Source of the DNA: Solihabitans fulvus
GTDB lineage: Bacteria; Actinomycetota; Actinomycetes; Mycobacteriales; Pseudonocardiaceae
Assembly: GCF_008386585.1 (NCBI RefSeq)
Contig: NZ_VUOB01000021.1
Span: 124,001-188,000 of the forward strand
Reading direction: 5' to 3'
DNA length: 64,000 nt
In this document: one piece after another, positions 18,546 to 26,003 of the stretch
How the letters are laid out: each line of letters opens with the position of its first letter
Position numbering within the stretch: the first letter of the stretch is position 1
The notes under the pieces: model-generated
The model's input: only the letters and a program-made list of their open reading frames with translations
The model's database searches: none
Told to the model about the DNA's origin: nothing
Translations under genes and position numbers: made by a program

Positions 18546-18974
18546 ATGTCAGGAGCCCTGGAAGCTTGCGGTGACAACCACGATGTCGGCCGTCCGGACG
18601 GCCGGCATCGTGATCGGGTGCGAAACCAGGTGAGGACCGTCCCGCGCCCGATGCCCGAGATCGTGTCGATGTCCGACGTCGTGTCGGCGCGTGAGATCGA
18701 GTGCACGGCAAGCGCGGTCGCCGGCGCGGTGTCATGGCGCGGGTGCGCGGCGTTCGGTATCGGCCGCGGGCGGGTCGTGCTGGTCGCGGAGACCACCGCG
18801 ACGGGACCGGACGAGGTCGCCGAGCTGATTCGGGCCGAGGTCCGTGCCGAGCACGCGGTCGAGCTGCACGACGTGGTGCTGGTGCGGCGCGGGGCTGTGG
18901 CGCTGACCGCCGACGATGCGGAGCGGCGGACGGTCTCGCGGGAGTGGTACCTGGGCGGGCTCTTCTGCGCGTGA
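18546..18974 (+). CDS. Orphan C-terminal domain of a fatty acyl-AMP ligase-like protein
   Basis: 142 residues. From about residue 48, SAREIECTASAVAG...GCAAFGIGRGRVVLVAE... and AEVRAEHAVELHDVVLVRRGAV follow the C-terminal subdomain of FAAL/FadD enzymes (DIE-T, AAF, hV-V-E, EEH-V--H-VVLV--G). The usual KTSSGKIQRR is replaced by LTADDAERRTVSREW, so the catalytic Lys is missing, and no N-terminal adenylation domain lies nearby. It is either a gene remnant or a non-catalytic stand-alone domain. The start at 18546 is supported by GGGAGG 9 nt upstream inside the LAL gene end. An alternative ATG at 18651 lacks a ribosome binding site but fits the domain boundary better. Confidence 0.6.
   Translation: MSGALEACGDNHDVGRPDGRHRDRVRNQVRTVPRPMPEIVSMSDVVSAREIECTASAVAGAVSWRGCAAFGIGRGRVVLVAETTATGPDEVAELIRAEVRAEHAVELHDVVLVRRGAVALTADDAERRTVSREWYLGGLFCA
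18582..18609. promoter_or_regulatory. 28-bp palindrome after the LAL gene
   Basis: GATGTCGGCCGTCC is followed directly by GGACGGCCGGCATC, matching at 13 of 14 positions with no loop. It lies 40 bp after the LAL stop, inside the first codons of the small downstream ORF if that ORF begins at 18546. It could be an operator or a transcription end; without a loop, an operator is more likely. Confidence 0.45.
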
Positions 18975-19007
18975 CCGCGACGAAGAACCGCCCCGAGGGA
19001 CGGCCGC

Positions 19008-19712
19008 TCACGCTCCAGGGGGCGCAGGCGGAACATACGGCGGCACCGGGCCATGGCCGGTCATCCTGCCGGCCAGGTCCAGCGGTCCCTGCTGGCGGTT
19101 GAGCAGAACATCTGGGCGGTCCACCGACTGCCGGTAGTGCGGCACCGCGGCCGGGTCGACCTGGATGTAGTGGGTGAGACGATTCCCGTTGTTCGGGTTC
19201 CGGAACAACGCCTGGGACAGGTCCTCCTGCGACATGCTGCCCGGCCGGATCGGCGTGAAGTACTGGCCGGAGCCGTAGCGCGCGTGCGCTCCGCTACCGA
19301 TGTGGTGCTGGGACGACCACAGCTGCGGGGTGGAAGCGCCGGTGATCGCGGCATGTCCCTTCGCGCTCGTGTAGTGGTAGAGCGGCTGGCGTTGGGCCGC
19401 CGGCACGCGATGGGTGGGCAGCGGTCCGAGGTCGTAGACGGGCGCCTTGTGAAACGGCGGCGTGTAGCCGGCCGGCCACGCGTGCGGCTCCTGCGGCGGA
19501 GTCGCCCGCCCACCGCCGAGCGCCTGGTCGACCCGCTGGATCTGCGGTTGGGCCTGGCCGGCCGCGCCGGCCAGCTGCTGCATGCCCTGCCTACCGCCCT
19601 GAGCCGCCGCGGCGACGCCCTGCCGTCCGCCTCGACCGCCGCCGCCACCACGACCGCCGCCGCCACCACGACCGCCGCGGCCCGCCGTGCCACCGCCTCT
19701 GCCGCCACGCAT
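19008..19712 (-). CDS. HYD1-type ADP-ribosyltransferase toxin (candidate T7SS effector)
   Basis: 234 residues. The first 35 are an Arg/Gly-rich tract, and residues 36-108 are a Gln/Pro-rich linker. The C-terminal domain (110-205) has LYHYTSAKGHAAI (111-123), then LWSS, ARYGSGQYFTPI (144-155), LSQALFRNPNNGNRLTHYIQVD (165-186). The order LYHYTS...GxGxYFT...HYI-V is that of the HYD1-signature ADP-ribosyltransferases of polymorphic toxins. Last gene of the ESX operon, 29 bp after a YbaB gene. No candidate immunity gene follows; the next gene is convergent. It has no classical signal peptide, consistent with ESX export. Toxicity is inferred from the family. Confidence 0.75.
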   Translation of the reverse strand: MRGGRGGGTAGRGGRGGGGGRGGGGGRGGRQGVAAAAQGGRQGMQQLAGAAGQAQPQIQRVDQALGGGRATPPQEPHAWPAGYTPPFHKAPVYDLGPLPTHRVPAAQRQPLYHYTSAKGHAAITGASTPQLWSSQHHIGSGAHARYGSGQYFTPIRPGSMSQEDLSQALFRNPNNGNRLTHYIQVDPAAVPHYRQSVDRPDVLLNRQQGPLDLAGRMTGHGPVPPYVPPAPPGA

Positions 19713-19741
19713 GACCTAACTCCTCTCTCGCACAACCGACA

Positions 19742-20323
19742 TCACCACGGGGACGCCCCGAAGTCGTCGTCGTCCACATCGCGAACCGGCGCGCGTCGAG
19801 GGACGGCGGCCTGCGGCGGCGGGGACGCGGCGGGCGGCGGCGTGTACCCGACCGCCGGAGCCCGCCTCGGCGCGCGGGCCGACTCGTCGTCGAGGTGGCT
19901 CATGCCAAAGCCCGCGTTCTGCTGCGTCGGCGGCGGGGCGATCTGATCCTCGGCGGGCTCGGGGAACCGCTGCTGGTAGCGGTCCACCACGGCGGCGGCG
20001 CTGGCCGGATCGTGCGCGGCGACCTGTGCCATCGCCTCCTGCACCCGTCCGGCCAGCTTGGCCTGCGCGCGCTGGACACAGGACATCAGCTGCTTGGCCA
20101 CGGTCGCCGGGCTCATCCGCTGGGTGTCGTCGGACAGCGCGATGTCCGAGAGGTTGCCAGAGGAGTTCACGGTCACCCTGATCGCGCCGCCCGCCGCCGA
20201 CTCGGTCACCGAGATCGCCGACACCGCGCGTTGGGTCTCCTTGAACCGCTGCGCCCGCTCGGCCACGCGCGTGCTCCACTGGTCGACGACGCGGCCGACG
20301 TCGTCGGGGGTGTTCGCTAGCAC
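19742..20323 (-). CDS. YbaB/EbfC-family protein with acidic C-terminal tail
   Basis: 193 residues. Residues 1-105 form the YbaB fold: an N-terminal helix (VVDQWSTRVAERAQRFKETQRAV), a strand pair with IRVTVNSSGNLSDIAL, and a long helix (VAKQLMSCVQRAQAKLAGRVQEAMAQV). The rest is Pro-rich and ends DVDDDDFGASPW. Within ESX loci, YbaB-like proteins are frequent companions of WXG100 and EspG genes, with unclear function; nucleoid YbaB binds DNA. A second copy with the same plan is at 25997-26524, also ending in an acidic stretch and PW. Confidence 0.8.
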   Translation of the reverse strand: MLANTPDDVGRVVDQWSTRVAERAQRFKETQRAVSAISVTESAAGGAIRVTVNSSGNLSDIALSDDTQRMSPATVAKQLMSCVQRAQAKLAGRVQEAMAQVAAHDPASAAAVVDRYQQRFPEPAEDQIAPPPTQQNAGFGMSHLDDESARAPRRAPAVGYTPPPAASPPPQAAVPRRAPVRDVDDDDFGASPW

Positions 20324-20374
20324 AGTCCTGCTCTCCTTCTTGGGTCGCGCTCCGGATTGCCCTGCCGACCGCCG

Positions 20375-21583
20375 CTACGCCCAGCCGGCGACGATGGCCG
20401 AGGCGTCGGCCATGACCTCGTTCATGCCGCCCGTCGGGTCGGCCGCGAGCACCGCGTTCCAGGCCGGGATGCGGTCCACGATGTCGTTGGCGCAGCCGGC
20501 CGCGGCCTCTCGGATCTGGGCGCGCGCGGTGCCGGCGACCGCGACCCCCGCCTCGACGATGGCCACGATGCACTCCGCCGCCTCGGCGAGGCCGGCCAGG
20601 CCGGTGTGCTGGTTCTGCGCGTGCGAGCGGTACACCTCGGCGGTCGGGCCGGTCCATTCCATCGTGTGCTTGCGCACGGTGCCGCCGAACTGGTCTCCGG
20701 CCGCGCGGGCCAACTCCGCCACCCGCCGCCACCGCTCGGCATAGGCCTCGATCGCGCCAGGGTTGCCGGCGAACCAGTCCATCGCCTCCTGCATCGGTTG
20801 CAGCATCTCGGGAAGACCGGGGATGTCCAGCCCGGACACGGCGTCCAGCGGGTTGTCGGTCGGGCCGAGGTCGCCGACGCCGCCATCGCCCTGGCCGGCG
20901 TCGCGGACGGCCGAGCTGATCCTGGAGAGCTGATGGGCGACGTCGTAGCTGTTGCCCCCGCTGTCGCCGTAGTCACCAGCGCCGTAGTCACCAGCGCCGC
21001 CGGGTCCGCCGCCGTAGCCGCCTTCGCCACCGGCCGCGCCGTAACCCGGACCGTCTGCGCCGTATCGGCCGTATCCGCCGTTGAACATCGAGTTGCCGAT
21101 GCCACCGCCGATGCCACCGCCGAGCCCGCCAGCGAACGACTGGCCGAGGGTGCTCCCGAAGCTGGGACCGTGGTGGCCCGGCGGCGGGATGTGCGCGCCG
21201 GGGGCCGCGTGGTCACCCGGCATGGCCTTCGAACCGCCGTAAGGCATATCCCCGCCAGCATGCGACCCAGCCGGTACCGCAGCGTCATGCGACGACGGCG
21301 TCCGCCCACCAGGCGCAGCAGGATCACCCGGCATGGCTTTCGAGCCGCCGTAAGGCATATCCCCGCCAGCATGCGACGCAGCCGGCACCGCAGCGTCATG
21401 CGACGACGACGGCTTGGCACCGCCCGGCGCAGCGGGATCACCCGGCATCGCCTTCGAACCGCCGTAAGGCATGTCTCCACCGGCATGCGACGCAGCCGGC
21501 ACCGCCGAATCGTGCGACGACGACGGCTTGGCGCCGCTCGGTGCCGGCGTCGAGTGGCTTCCGCCACCGCCCTTGCGGCTCAT
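20375..21583 (-). CDS. WXG100/PPE-like ESX substrate with N-terminal tandem repeats
   Basis: 402 residues. The N-terminus (17-129) is three copies of a 38-residue Pro/Ser/His repeat containing SHAGGDMPYGGSKAMPGD. A Gly/Tyr-rich linker follows (about 135-215). The C-terminal 170 residues are helical and carry the WXG turn WTG at 310-312 (HTMEWTGPTAEVYR) between two helices, the WXG100 signature in a larger protein. It overlaps the 103-residue EspC-like gene by 4 bp (ATGA), and the two likely form an exported heterodimer. Having the repeats before the WXG domain is unusual. No enzymatic domain was recognised. Confidence 0.75.
   Translation of the reverse strand: MSRKGGGGSHSTPAPSGAKPSSSHDSAVPAASHAGGDMPYGGSKAMPGDPAAPGGAKPSSSHDAAVPAASHAGGDMPYGGSKAMPGDPAAPGGRTPSSHDAAVPAGSHAGGDMPYGGSKAMPGDHAAPGAHIPPPGHHGPSFGSTLGQSFAGGLGGGIGGGIGNSMFNGGYGRYGADGPGYGAAGGEGGYGGGPGGAGDYGAGDYGDSGGNSYDVAHQLSRISSAVRDAGQGDGGVGDLGPTDNPLDAVSGLDIPGLPEMLQPMQEAMDWFAGNPGAIEAYAERWRRVAELARAAGDQFGGTVRKHTMEWTGPTAEVYRSHAQNQHTGLAGLAEAAECIVAIVEAGVAVAGTARAQIREAAAGCANDIVDRIPAWNAVLAADPTGGMNEVMADASAIVAGWA
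21197..21535. repeat. Three tandem 111-114-bp coding repeats
   Basis: Three head-to-tail units of 38, 38 and 37 codons encode GAKPSSSHDAAVPAASHAGG and the following DMPYGGSKAMPGDPAAPG with few changes. The DNA is nearly identical between units, which suggests recent duplication. They have no spacers and are in frame, so they are not a CRISPR array. Confidence 0.9.
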
Positions 21584-21891
21584 GCCCCACCCATCCCAGC
21601 ACGGAACGCGGCCGCGTTGGCCTGTTCGGTCTCGTCGTACTCGCGCACGGTGGCGTGCATGCTCGCGGTGCTCGCCCGCACCGAGGAAACACCGCTGGTG
21701 AACGCCTCCTGCGCGGCCTGGGCGAGCGGCTTGACCAGCTCCGCGATGGGGGCGCCGAGCGGCCCGAACGCGTCCTGCGGCAACTCCGCCTGCAACGCGT
21801 CGCTCAGGGCGTCCTCCAACTGGTCCGCGACCCCGCCCAACTGCTGGGTGTGCGTCTGGAGCACGCCTAGGTCATAGGTGTGACCGGCCAC
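21580..21891 (-). CDS. EspC-like small ESX protein
   Basis: 103 residues forming two predicted helices, with the loop near 40-45 (PQDAFGP). The start TYDLGVLQTHTQQLGGVADQL and the end YDETEQANAAAF match the EspC/DUF2580 group of ESX-secreted proteins. YDETE fits the YxxxD/E export signal. The motif Y[DE]xx[DE]xxxAxxF is shared with the proteins at 23321-24880 and 28956-29378. It overlaps the next gene by 4 bp. It probably pairs with the WXG protein encoded there. Confidence 0.8.
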   Translation of the reverse strand: MAGHTYDLGVLQTHTQQLGGVADQLEDALSDALQAELPQDAFGPLGAPIAELVKPLAQAAQEAFTSGVSSVRASTASMHATVREYDETEQANAAAFRAGMGGA

Positions 21892-21928
21892 CGTGATCCT
21901 CCTCCTTCATCTTGTCGAGCTCGGGCGG

Positions 21929-22504
21929 TCAGAACGTGTCGCAGGGGATCCGGACGCTGGTCGGGCTGCCGGGATTGACCACGAGGTCGTTGGCCCGCAA
22001 CACCGGCAACAGTTCGGCGACGGTCGTCCTGCGCCATTCCTGCCAGCTGGCCGGCAGCTGGCCTTCTGAGGTGAACACGTGCACGGCGGGACGCCCCGCC
22101 CCGTCCTCGACCAGCACGGGGCCCGCGATACCCGGTCGACTCGGTGTCCACAGTGGACTGATCCGCAGCTCGTCCTCGAACTGTTCCTGGTCCCCGTATC
22201 CGGTGGCGGAGAGCTGCATCGCCGCCTCCAGGTCGTTCACCGGCGCGGGCAGGCCGAGGGCGAACGGCGACGGCAGGTAGTCGGCGTTCGCCCGGAACTC
22301 CGGATCGATCTCGCCGTGCTCGTCGACGCGGTAGCCACCGATGATGCCGAAGCCCGGTACGTCCTCGACGCCCTGGAACGCCGGATCGACCACGTAGAGC
22401 CAGGTTCCCGGCTGCGCCCTGGCCTGCTCGCGCAGCTCGGTGGTGATCGGCGGAACGGCCAGCTCCCGCGACTGCGGCTGGCCGGGCACCTCGGTCGGCG
22501 TCAT
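21929..22504 (-). CDS. Type VII secretion-associated protein, candidate immunity/chaperone for the adjacent ART toxin
   Basis: 191 residues, probably two related halves. The first contains PGTWLYVVDPAFQGVEDVPG and PGFGIIGGYRVDEHGEI, and the second AVHVFTSEGQLPASWQEWRR and NDLVVNPGSPTSVRIP, an SseB-like pattern common in proteins annotated as T7SS-associated. It overlaps the ART toxin gene by 4 bp (ATGA), the tightest linkage in this operon. Together with the absence of a signal peptide, that suggests a cytosolic partner that neutralises or escorts the toxin. This role is inferred from position only. Confidence 0.65.
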   Translation of the reverse strand: MTPTEVPGQPQSRELAVPPITTELREQARAQPGTWLYVVDPAFQGVEDVPGFGIIGGYRVDEHGEIDPEFRANADYLPSPFALGLPAPVNDLEAAMQLSATGYGDQEQFEDELRISPLWTPSRPGIAGPVLVEDGAGRPAVHVFTSEGQLPASWQEWRRTTVAELLPVLRANDLVVNPGSPTSVRIPCDTF

Positions 22505-23301
22505 GCCTGCTCCTGTCGTGCGCGGTAGTTGGGGTCATAGCGTGGGTTCGCCACAAACGGACCGTGGGTGGGGTCGAGGATCTTCGGCACGCCCGTGTTG
22601 TTGTTGACCTCGACCCAGCCCTTGAACCGCTGGGCGCCCTGAATGTCCTGCGGAACGATCTGCCTCTTGGCCGACCACTCCTCCTGCCATCGGTAGTCCG
22701 GCGGAACATGCCCCGACGCGTTCGCGTTGGTCATGTTCCCGCCCCGGTCCATCGAGTAGATCCACCCCTTGCGGTACATGTAGTTGACTCCGTCGACGTT
22801 CTTGATCCGCAACGGCTGGTTCGACGGTGTCGCCGGCACACCCGGGGTGGCTGCCATTCGGTTCAGCGGCGACGTGCCCAGCTTCAGGCCGACCCGGTCG
22901 CGCCACGACGGAGGCGGCGGCTGGGTGAACGACTGCGCGACGGTCGGGTTCGCCGAGGTGCTGACGTATCCCGTCGCGCGGAGGTTCGACCCGCCCTTGA
23001 TGTGATCGCCGAGGTCGTAGTTGTCGCCCCGGGACGCGAAACCGTGCTGGAAGATCTCGCTCGGGTGGCGGCCGTCCCCCCGGTAGACGGTGCCGCGGCT
23101 GCCGTGCGGTGTGGCGGACTGGGTGGTGCGCGGCGGCGTCGGCGAGGAGTGGCCGGACTTTGTGCTGCCGGACCGGCTCAGCGAGCGGCTGACCTGATGT
23201 GTCGCTTCGGTGGCCGAGCCGGCCGCGCTGTGCAGGCTGCGGATGGACGCGCCGGCCGTGCTGGCCGAGCGGCTGACGCTGCGTCGCGCCGTGGGGGACA
23301 T
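22501..23301 (-). CDS. Pertussis-toxin S1-like ADP-ribosyltransferase (candidate T7SS effector)
   Basis: 266 residues. A Ser/Arg-rich N-terminus (1-65) precedes a catalytic domain with the R-S-E pattern: TVYRGDGRHPSEIFQHGF (Arg74), GDHIKG (His100, equivalent to pertussis His35), GYVSTSANPTVAQSF (STS at 114-116), and RWQEEWSAKRQIVPQDIQGA (Glu207/Glu208). The last segment strongly recalls the EYLAHRRIPPENI region of pertussis S1. These are the NAD-binding and catalytic residues of mono-ADP-ribosyltransferases. The ATG at 23301 is chosen because it follows GGAAGAG and leaves a 20-bp gap to the upstream gene; an earlier in-frame ATG would overlap that gene. The target is unknown. Confidence 0.85.
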   Translation of the reverse strand: MSPTARRSVSRSASTAGASIRSLHSAAGSATEATHQVSRSLSRSGSTKSGHSSPTPPRTTQSATPHGSRGTVYRGDGRHPSEIFQHGFASRGDNYDLGDHIKGGSNLRATGYVSTSANPTVAQSFTQPPPPSWRDRVGLKLGTSPLNRMAATPGVPATPSNQPLRIKNVDGVNYMYRKGWIYSMDRGGNMTNANASGHVPPDYRWQEEWSAKRQIVPQDIQGAQRFKGWVEVNNNTGVPKILDPTHGPFVANPRYDPNYRARQEQA

Positions 23302-23320
23302 CGAGAGTCTCTTCCGTCGC

Positions 23321-24880
23321 TCAGGGCGCGGTCGGCTGCTGCTGCTGCGGCGGCTGGCCACCGATCACGGGCGGGGGAATGTTGAGATCGCCGTCTGCGG
23401 CCGCGAAGATCTTCTCTCCCTTGACATAGCCGGCGGTCTTGCGCTCCTTGTCGCCGCCCTGGCCCTTGCCTGCCCCGGCCATGCCGCCGCCCGGCGGCAT
23501 GGCACCCGCCGGCTGGCCGCCGGCCGGTGCCGCCGCCGCCTGCCCGTGCTGCGGCCCGCCGTCCTGGGCGGACTCCGGCGTCAGCACGGCGGACTTGTTG
23601 CCCGTGCCGGCGAGCCCCTCCGGGTTGGTGACAGGTCCCGACCCGCCGGCCACGTGCATCCCCGCACCACTCGCGCCCATCCCGTTGACGCCGACGCCGG
23701 CCCCGCCACCGCCGCCACCGTGACCGGCAACACCGGTGCCCGAGGCGCCTAGGCCTGCCGCGTGCGTGCCCGACAGGCCCGGCACGCCCGACGCGGAAAG
23801 CGTTGGCGCAGTGTGGCTTCCCCCGCTCCCGGTGGGGTTCGCCCGGTAGCCCGCGTCGATGGGGCGGCCGGCGGGGTCGAGCGGACGGCCGGCGAGATCG
23901 CGAGGTCCGCCGGTGGGGTCGAGCGGATGGCCGGCAGGGTCGACCGGCCGGCCTGACACCGTGAGGGGCGGACGGCCGACGGTTGTGCCCGAGGGCATGG
24001 GACCGCCGCCGGTCGGGCCGGGTCCGCCCTGGCCCGGCCCGGCGGGCAGCCGGAGGCTGGGTGTCGTCGAGGGCTGCGGCGTGCGCAGCGGCGGCGTGGA
24101 CGATGACGGCGTGGGCGATGGCAGTGTGGGCGGTCGCGACGGTATGGACAGCCGCGGCGCGGCCGGCATCGCCGGGGTGGCCGGTGACGCGGGCGTTCGC
24201 GGCACCCGCGATCCCACCGGACCGCCCGGTGCCAGCGGCGCGCCCTGAGTCAGCGGTGCCGCGCCCGGACCGTGTGCGCCTGCGGGCATCGTGCCCGGCA
24301 TGGCCGAACCGACCGATGCCGCCGGCATCGCAATGTGTCCGCCGCCCACACCTACCGAACCCGACGGCATGGTGCCCGGCACGGCCGAACCGACGGGAGT
24401 TACCGGCATCGCAACGTGTCCGCCACCCACGCCCACCGAACCCGACGGCATCGTGCCCGGCACAGCCGAACCGACCGGAGCCACCGGCGTCGCAACGTGT
24501 CCGCCGCCAGCGCCCACCGAACCCGATGATGGCGCGGCCGGGTCGCCGGAGTAGACGGCCGGATCTTCGTCCGGGTTGATATCGCCGAAGGCCTGCGCGT
24601 TCTGCTCGTCGATGGCGTCATAGGCGTCGGCGGTCTCGCGCACCTTGTCGGCCGCGCGCCGCACCAGCGTCGAACCCTGGTTCAGCAGGGACTGCGCGCG
24701 GTGCGCCGCCGCGGCGGCCAGCGCGGCGAAGGGCTGGCCGACCACGCCGTAGCAGTCCACGCCGAAGCTGAGCGCGCCGAGCTGCCCTGCGCACTGCGCC
24801 ATGTCCTCGGCGCGCTGGTCGGTGCCGTCGGCGAAGTCCGCCATGCTGGCTCCGACGACCGAGAATCCGTTGCCTGTCAT
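23321..24880 (-). CDS. EspC-like ESX substrate with long Pro/Gly repeat tail and YxxxE-PPPVIGG end
   Basis: 519 residues. Residues 1-105 are an EspC/WXG100-like helical pair ending YDAIDEQNAQAF (87-98). Residues 120-200 are three 27-residue repeats with GGGHVAMPVTPVGSAVPGTM, followed by long Pro/Gly/Thr-rich sequence and a short GRPxDPAGRP repeat. The end, GYVKGEKIF then PPPVIGG (484-508), closely matches the end of the PPE-like protein at 27335-28939. It contains a second YxxxE signal (YVKGE, 485-489). It looks like an exported, surface-extended protein. It is directly upstream of the ART toxin and may deliver it, which is inference. Confidence 0.72.
   Translation of the reverse strand: MTGNGFSVVGASMADFADGTDQRAEDMAQCAGQLGALSFGVDCYGVVGQPFAALAAAAAHRAQSLLNQGSTLVRRAADKVRETADAYDAIDEQNAQAFGDINPDEDPAVYSGDPAAPSSGSVGAGGGHVATPVAPVGSAVPGTMPSGSVGVGGGHVAMPVTPVGSAVPGTMPSGSVGVGGGHIAMPAASVGSAMPGTMPAGAHGPGAAPLTQGAPLAPGGPVGSRVPRTPASPATPAMPAAPRLSIPSRPPTLPSPTPSSSTPPLRTPQPSTTPSLRLPAGPGQGGPGPTGGGPMPSGTTVGRPPLTVSGRPVDPAGHPLDPTGGPRDLAGRPLDPAGRPIDAGYRANPTGSGGSHTAPTLSASGVPGLSGTHAAGLGASGTGVAGHGGGGGGAGVGVNGMGASGAGMHVAGGSGPVTNPEGLAGTGNKSAVLTPESAQDGGPQHGQAAAAPAGGQPAGAMPPGGGMAGAGKGQGGDKERKTAGYVKGEKIFAAADGDLNIPPPVIGGQPPQQQQPTAP
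24281..24523. repeat. Three tandem 81-bp coding repeats
   Basis: Three in-frame 27-codon units encode variants of GSVGVGGGHVAMPVTPVGSA followed by VPGTMPS. DNA similarity between copies is high. This is a coding repeat within the EspC-like protein's linker. Confidence 0.88.
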
Positions 24881-24893
24881 GTTTTTTCCTCGT

Positions 24894-26003
24894 TCACAGG
24901 GCGGACGGAGTCCGGCCGCCGCCGATCGGCCGCGCGGGCTCGGGGTGCTCCTGGGTCTCCGGTTCGGGCGCGCGGTCCGGCACGGCCGGTTGGATGTGCC
25001 TCGAGTAGGCCGGGTCGACCGGCGGTGCGACATGGCGCGAATAGCCAGGGTCCACCGACGGTGTCACCTGGCGCGAGTAGTCCGGATCCACCGACGGCGC
25101 AACCTGGCGCGAATAGCCAAGATCCACCGGCGATGCGGCACCGGGGTCGTTCGGCAGTCCCTTGGCGAGCGTGGCGACGTCGCCGATGTCGTCGGCGAAC
25201 CGCTTGAGCGAGTCGATGATCTCGTTGACGATGTCCATCAGCGAGGTCAGGTTGACGCCGTACTTCGCGATCACGGCGGCGACCTTGGCGATCGTCGCCG
25301 CGCACTCCGCCGCGAACGCGATGGCCTGCGCGATGGCCGCCGCGATGAACACCACCTCGGAGATGCCGAAGGTGAAGATCGCCGCCGCGAGCGCGGCGAG
25401 GCCCTCGATGATCAGGTTGCTGAGCAGCGTCTCCAGCGCCATCTTCACCGAGTCGCGCACGGCGATCACGATGCTGCCCATGGCCGAGACGATCAGCTTC
25501 GCGCCGTGCGTCGCCTTCGCCATCGTGTTGATCTCGCCGGTGAGCCGGTCCATGCTGGCCCGGAACGCGTCGGCCGCCGCGCCCTCCCAGTCCTGGAACC
25601 CGCTCAGCGCGGTGGCGTGGTCGGCCGCGATGCCCCGAAGCTGCTCGACGACCTGCGCCATCTGGTCGCCGTTGGCGTAGATCGCCTCCGGTGTGCCCAG
25701 CAGCATGTCCAGCGGCTCGTGCAGGAAGCTGATGTGCTCGATCAGCCAGTCCAGGCCCGCGCTTAGCACCGCGGCGAACGGGTTGGCCACGAAGCTGGCG
25801 GCCCGTGCGATGTCGCCCATGACCGCGCCGAACGACGCGAGGTCACTGGAGACGTCGCCGGTGAGCGCGTCGATCCGGCCGTCCAGGGCGCTGGCGACGC
25901 CCATGCCGGCGGAGCTGCCGACGCCACCTGCCACCGCGGTGCCGAAGGTCTGGCCGAGGCCGGGCTGACCAGAGTGCGGCCGTTGCGGCGCATGGGTCAC
26001 CAC
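24894..26003 (-). CDS. Large WXG100-family ESX substrate with central hydrophobic region
   Basis: 369 residues. The WXG turn is DWEGAAADAF (W139-G141) between long helices (about 100-170). A hydrophobic stretch follows (about 190-240: ALAAAIFTFGISEVVF and IAAAIAQAIAFAAECA), more than most WXG100 proteins have, and may insert in a membrane. The C-terminus holds four copies of a 12-residue repeat VDPxYSRxVxPS (293-340). IYANGDQ fits YxxxD. It overlaps the YbaB gene upstream by 7 bp. The NCBI-style name would be WXG100 family type VII secretion target. Confidence 0.78.
   Translation of the reverse strand: MVTHAPQRPHSGQPGLGQTFGTAVAGGVGSSAGMGVASALDGRIDALTGDVSSDLASFGAVMGDIARAASFVANPFAAVLSAGLDWLIEHISFLHEPLDMLLGTPEAIYANGDQMAQVVEQLRGIAADHATALSGFQDWEGAAADAFRASMDRLTGEINTMAKATHGAKLIVSAMGSIVIAVRDSVKMALETLLSNLIIEGLAALAAAIFTFGISEVVFIAAAIAQAIAFAAECAATIAKVAAVIAKYGVNLTSLMDIVNEIIDSLKRFADDIGDVATLAKGLPNDPGAASPVDLGYSRQVAPSVDPDYSRQVTPSVDPGYSRHVAPPVDPAYSRHIQPAVPDRAPEPETQEHPEPARPIGGGRTPSAL
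24984..25127. repeat. Four tandem 36-bp coding repeats
   Basis: Four in-frame 12-codon units encode VDLGYSRQVAPS, VDPDYSRQVTPS, VDPGYSRHVAPP and VDPAYSRHIQPA. They form the linker near the C-terminus of the WXG100 protein. Confidence 0.88.

Noticed and set aside
21197..21535. Repeated units that might look like a CRISPR array
   Set aside because: The units are head to tail without variable spacers, in frame, and encode a Pro/Ser/His repeat; no cas genes are near.
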